Source of the DNA: Prorocentrum cordatum
Taxonomy: Eukaryota > Sar > Dinophyceae > Prorocentrales > Prorocentraceae
Length of the DNA: 64,000 nucleotides
Direction of reading: 5' to 3'
Assembly: GCA_963575745.1 (NCBI GenBank)
Contig: CAUYUJ010000201.1
Coordinates: 52,916 to 116,915 of the forward strand
A program made the position numbers and the translations under genes. Every line of letters begins with the position of its first letter. Position 1 is the stretch's first letter. Below, one piece after another: positions 63,460 to 64,000 of this stretch. The notes under the pieces are model-generated. The model saw only the letters and a list, made by a program, of their open reading frames with translations, was not told the DNA's origin and made no database searches.

Positions 63460-64000
63460 CCGTGGCCCCAGAGGGAGCTCCGCCGAAGGCTCCAGTGGCT
63501 GCACTCGCATGCGCCTACCCCACCCAGCACAGCGTTTCGTGGGGGGAGCTTCACCGAAGGTCCCAGCGGCTGCACTCGCATGCGTCTCCCCCACCCAGCA
63601 CAGCGCGCCGTTGCCCCATAGGGAGCTAAGGCCCCAGTGGCTGCACTCGCATGCGTCTCCCCTGGCCAGTACAGCGCTTAGGGGGTTCGACCGAAGGCTC
63701 CAGTGGCTGCACTCGCATGCGTCTCCACCAACCAGCACAGCGTTTCGTGGCCCGAATCAGAAAGCCCACCGAAGGCCCCAGTGGCTGCACTCGCATGCGT
63801 CTCTCCCACCCAACAGCGGTTCGCGGCTTCCTAGGGAGCTCCACCGAAGGCCCCAGCGGATGCACCCGCATGCGTCCCCACCACCCAATACAGCGCTTCG
63901 TGGCCCCCAGGACCCTCTAACGAAGGCCCCAGTGGCTGCACTCGCATGCGTCTCCCACGCTCAGTGCAGCGCTTCGTGGCCCCATAGGGAGCCCCACCGA
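63460..64000. repeat. About 70-bp minisatellite, continuing beyond the window
   Basis: GGAGCTCCACCGAAGGCCCC then AGTGGCTGCACTCGCATGCG and CCACCCAGCACAGCGCTTCG recur about eight times. The core matches the minisatellite inside the compound repeats at 13655-14420 and 27430-27840. Confidence 0.9.

Overview
This is GC-rich, repeat-dominated nuclear DNA of a eukaryote, most likely a dinoflagellate. The evidence is: a degenerate copy of the dinoflagellate spliced leader at 17352-17371; a C5-cytosine methyltransferase with a GC-AG intron; Ty1/copia and non-LTR retroelements whose motifs match dinoflagellate families as I know them; small terminal-inverted-repeat elements that look like introns; and enormous microsatellite content. 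No rRNA, tRNA, CRISPR array or bacterial-type operon was seen.

Layout. 0-6 kb: three tandem-repeat families (about 247, 770 and 41 bp) with CAA/CAG tracts. 6.0-6.2 kb: a fold-back element. 8.2-12.6 kb (minus): a multi-exon gene of unknown function. 12.6-15.3 kb: minisatellites, a compound repeat and a 60-bp palindrome. 15.4-17.3 kb (minus): a two-exon C5 methyltransferase-like gene. 17.35-24.3 kb: the SL relic, a hairpin-rich G/C satellite, and an inverted pair of large satellite blocks around it; a hAT-like MITE lies inside. 24.5-31.9 kb (minus): a multi-exon gene resembling a hAT-type transposase, with introns holding dispersed repeats. 32-36 kb: little that can be supported. 36.1-37.0 kb (minus): a secreted protein built of PEW-type repeats. 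37-45.8 kb: tandem repeats and very long microsatellites (ATC, GTCGCC, CTC).

45.8-56.6 kb (minus) is the most interesting part: a nearly complete Ty1/copia retrotransposon with LTR-like ends, TATA boxes and a polypurine tract. It carries gag with two zinc knuckles, protease, integrase, RT and RNase H, then an extra 856-codon ORF in the position of an env gene. Its reading frame changes four times, every time by -1. One change falls exactly on a canonical slippery heptamer, and an in-frame TAG separates RT from RNase H. 57.4-61.7 kb (plus): a decayed non-LTR retrotransposon with endonuclease and the first part of RT. 61.8-64 kb: another copy of the compound repeat, a possible low-complexity coding stretch and a roughly 70-bp minisatellite.

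Exon boundaries are inferred from GT/GC-AG sites that keep phase. They are firm for five junctions (12256/11845, 10271/10133, 16575/16337, 30341/29856, 29322/29231) and approximate elsewhere. Apart from the retroelements the genes are not evidently linked in function.
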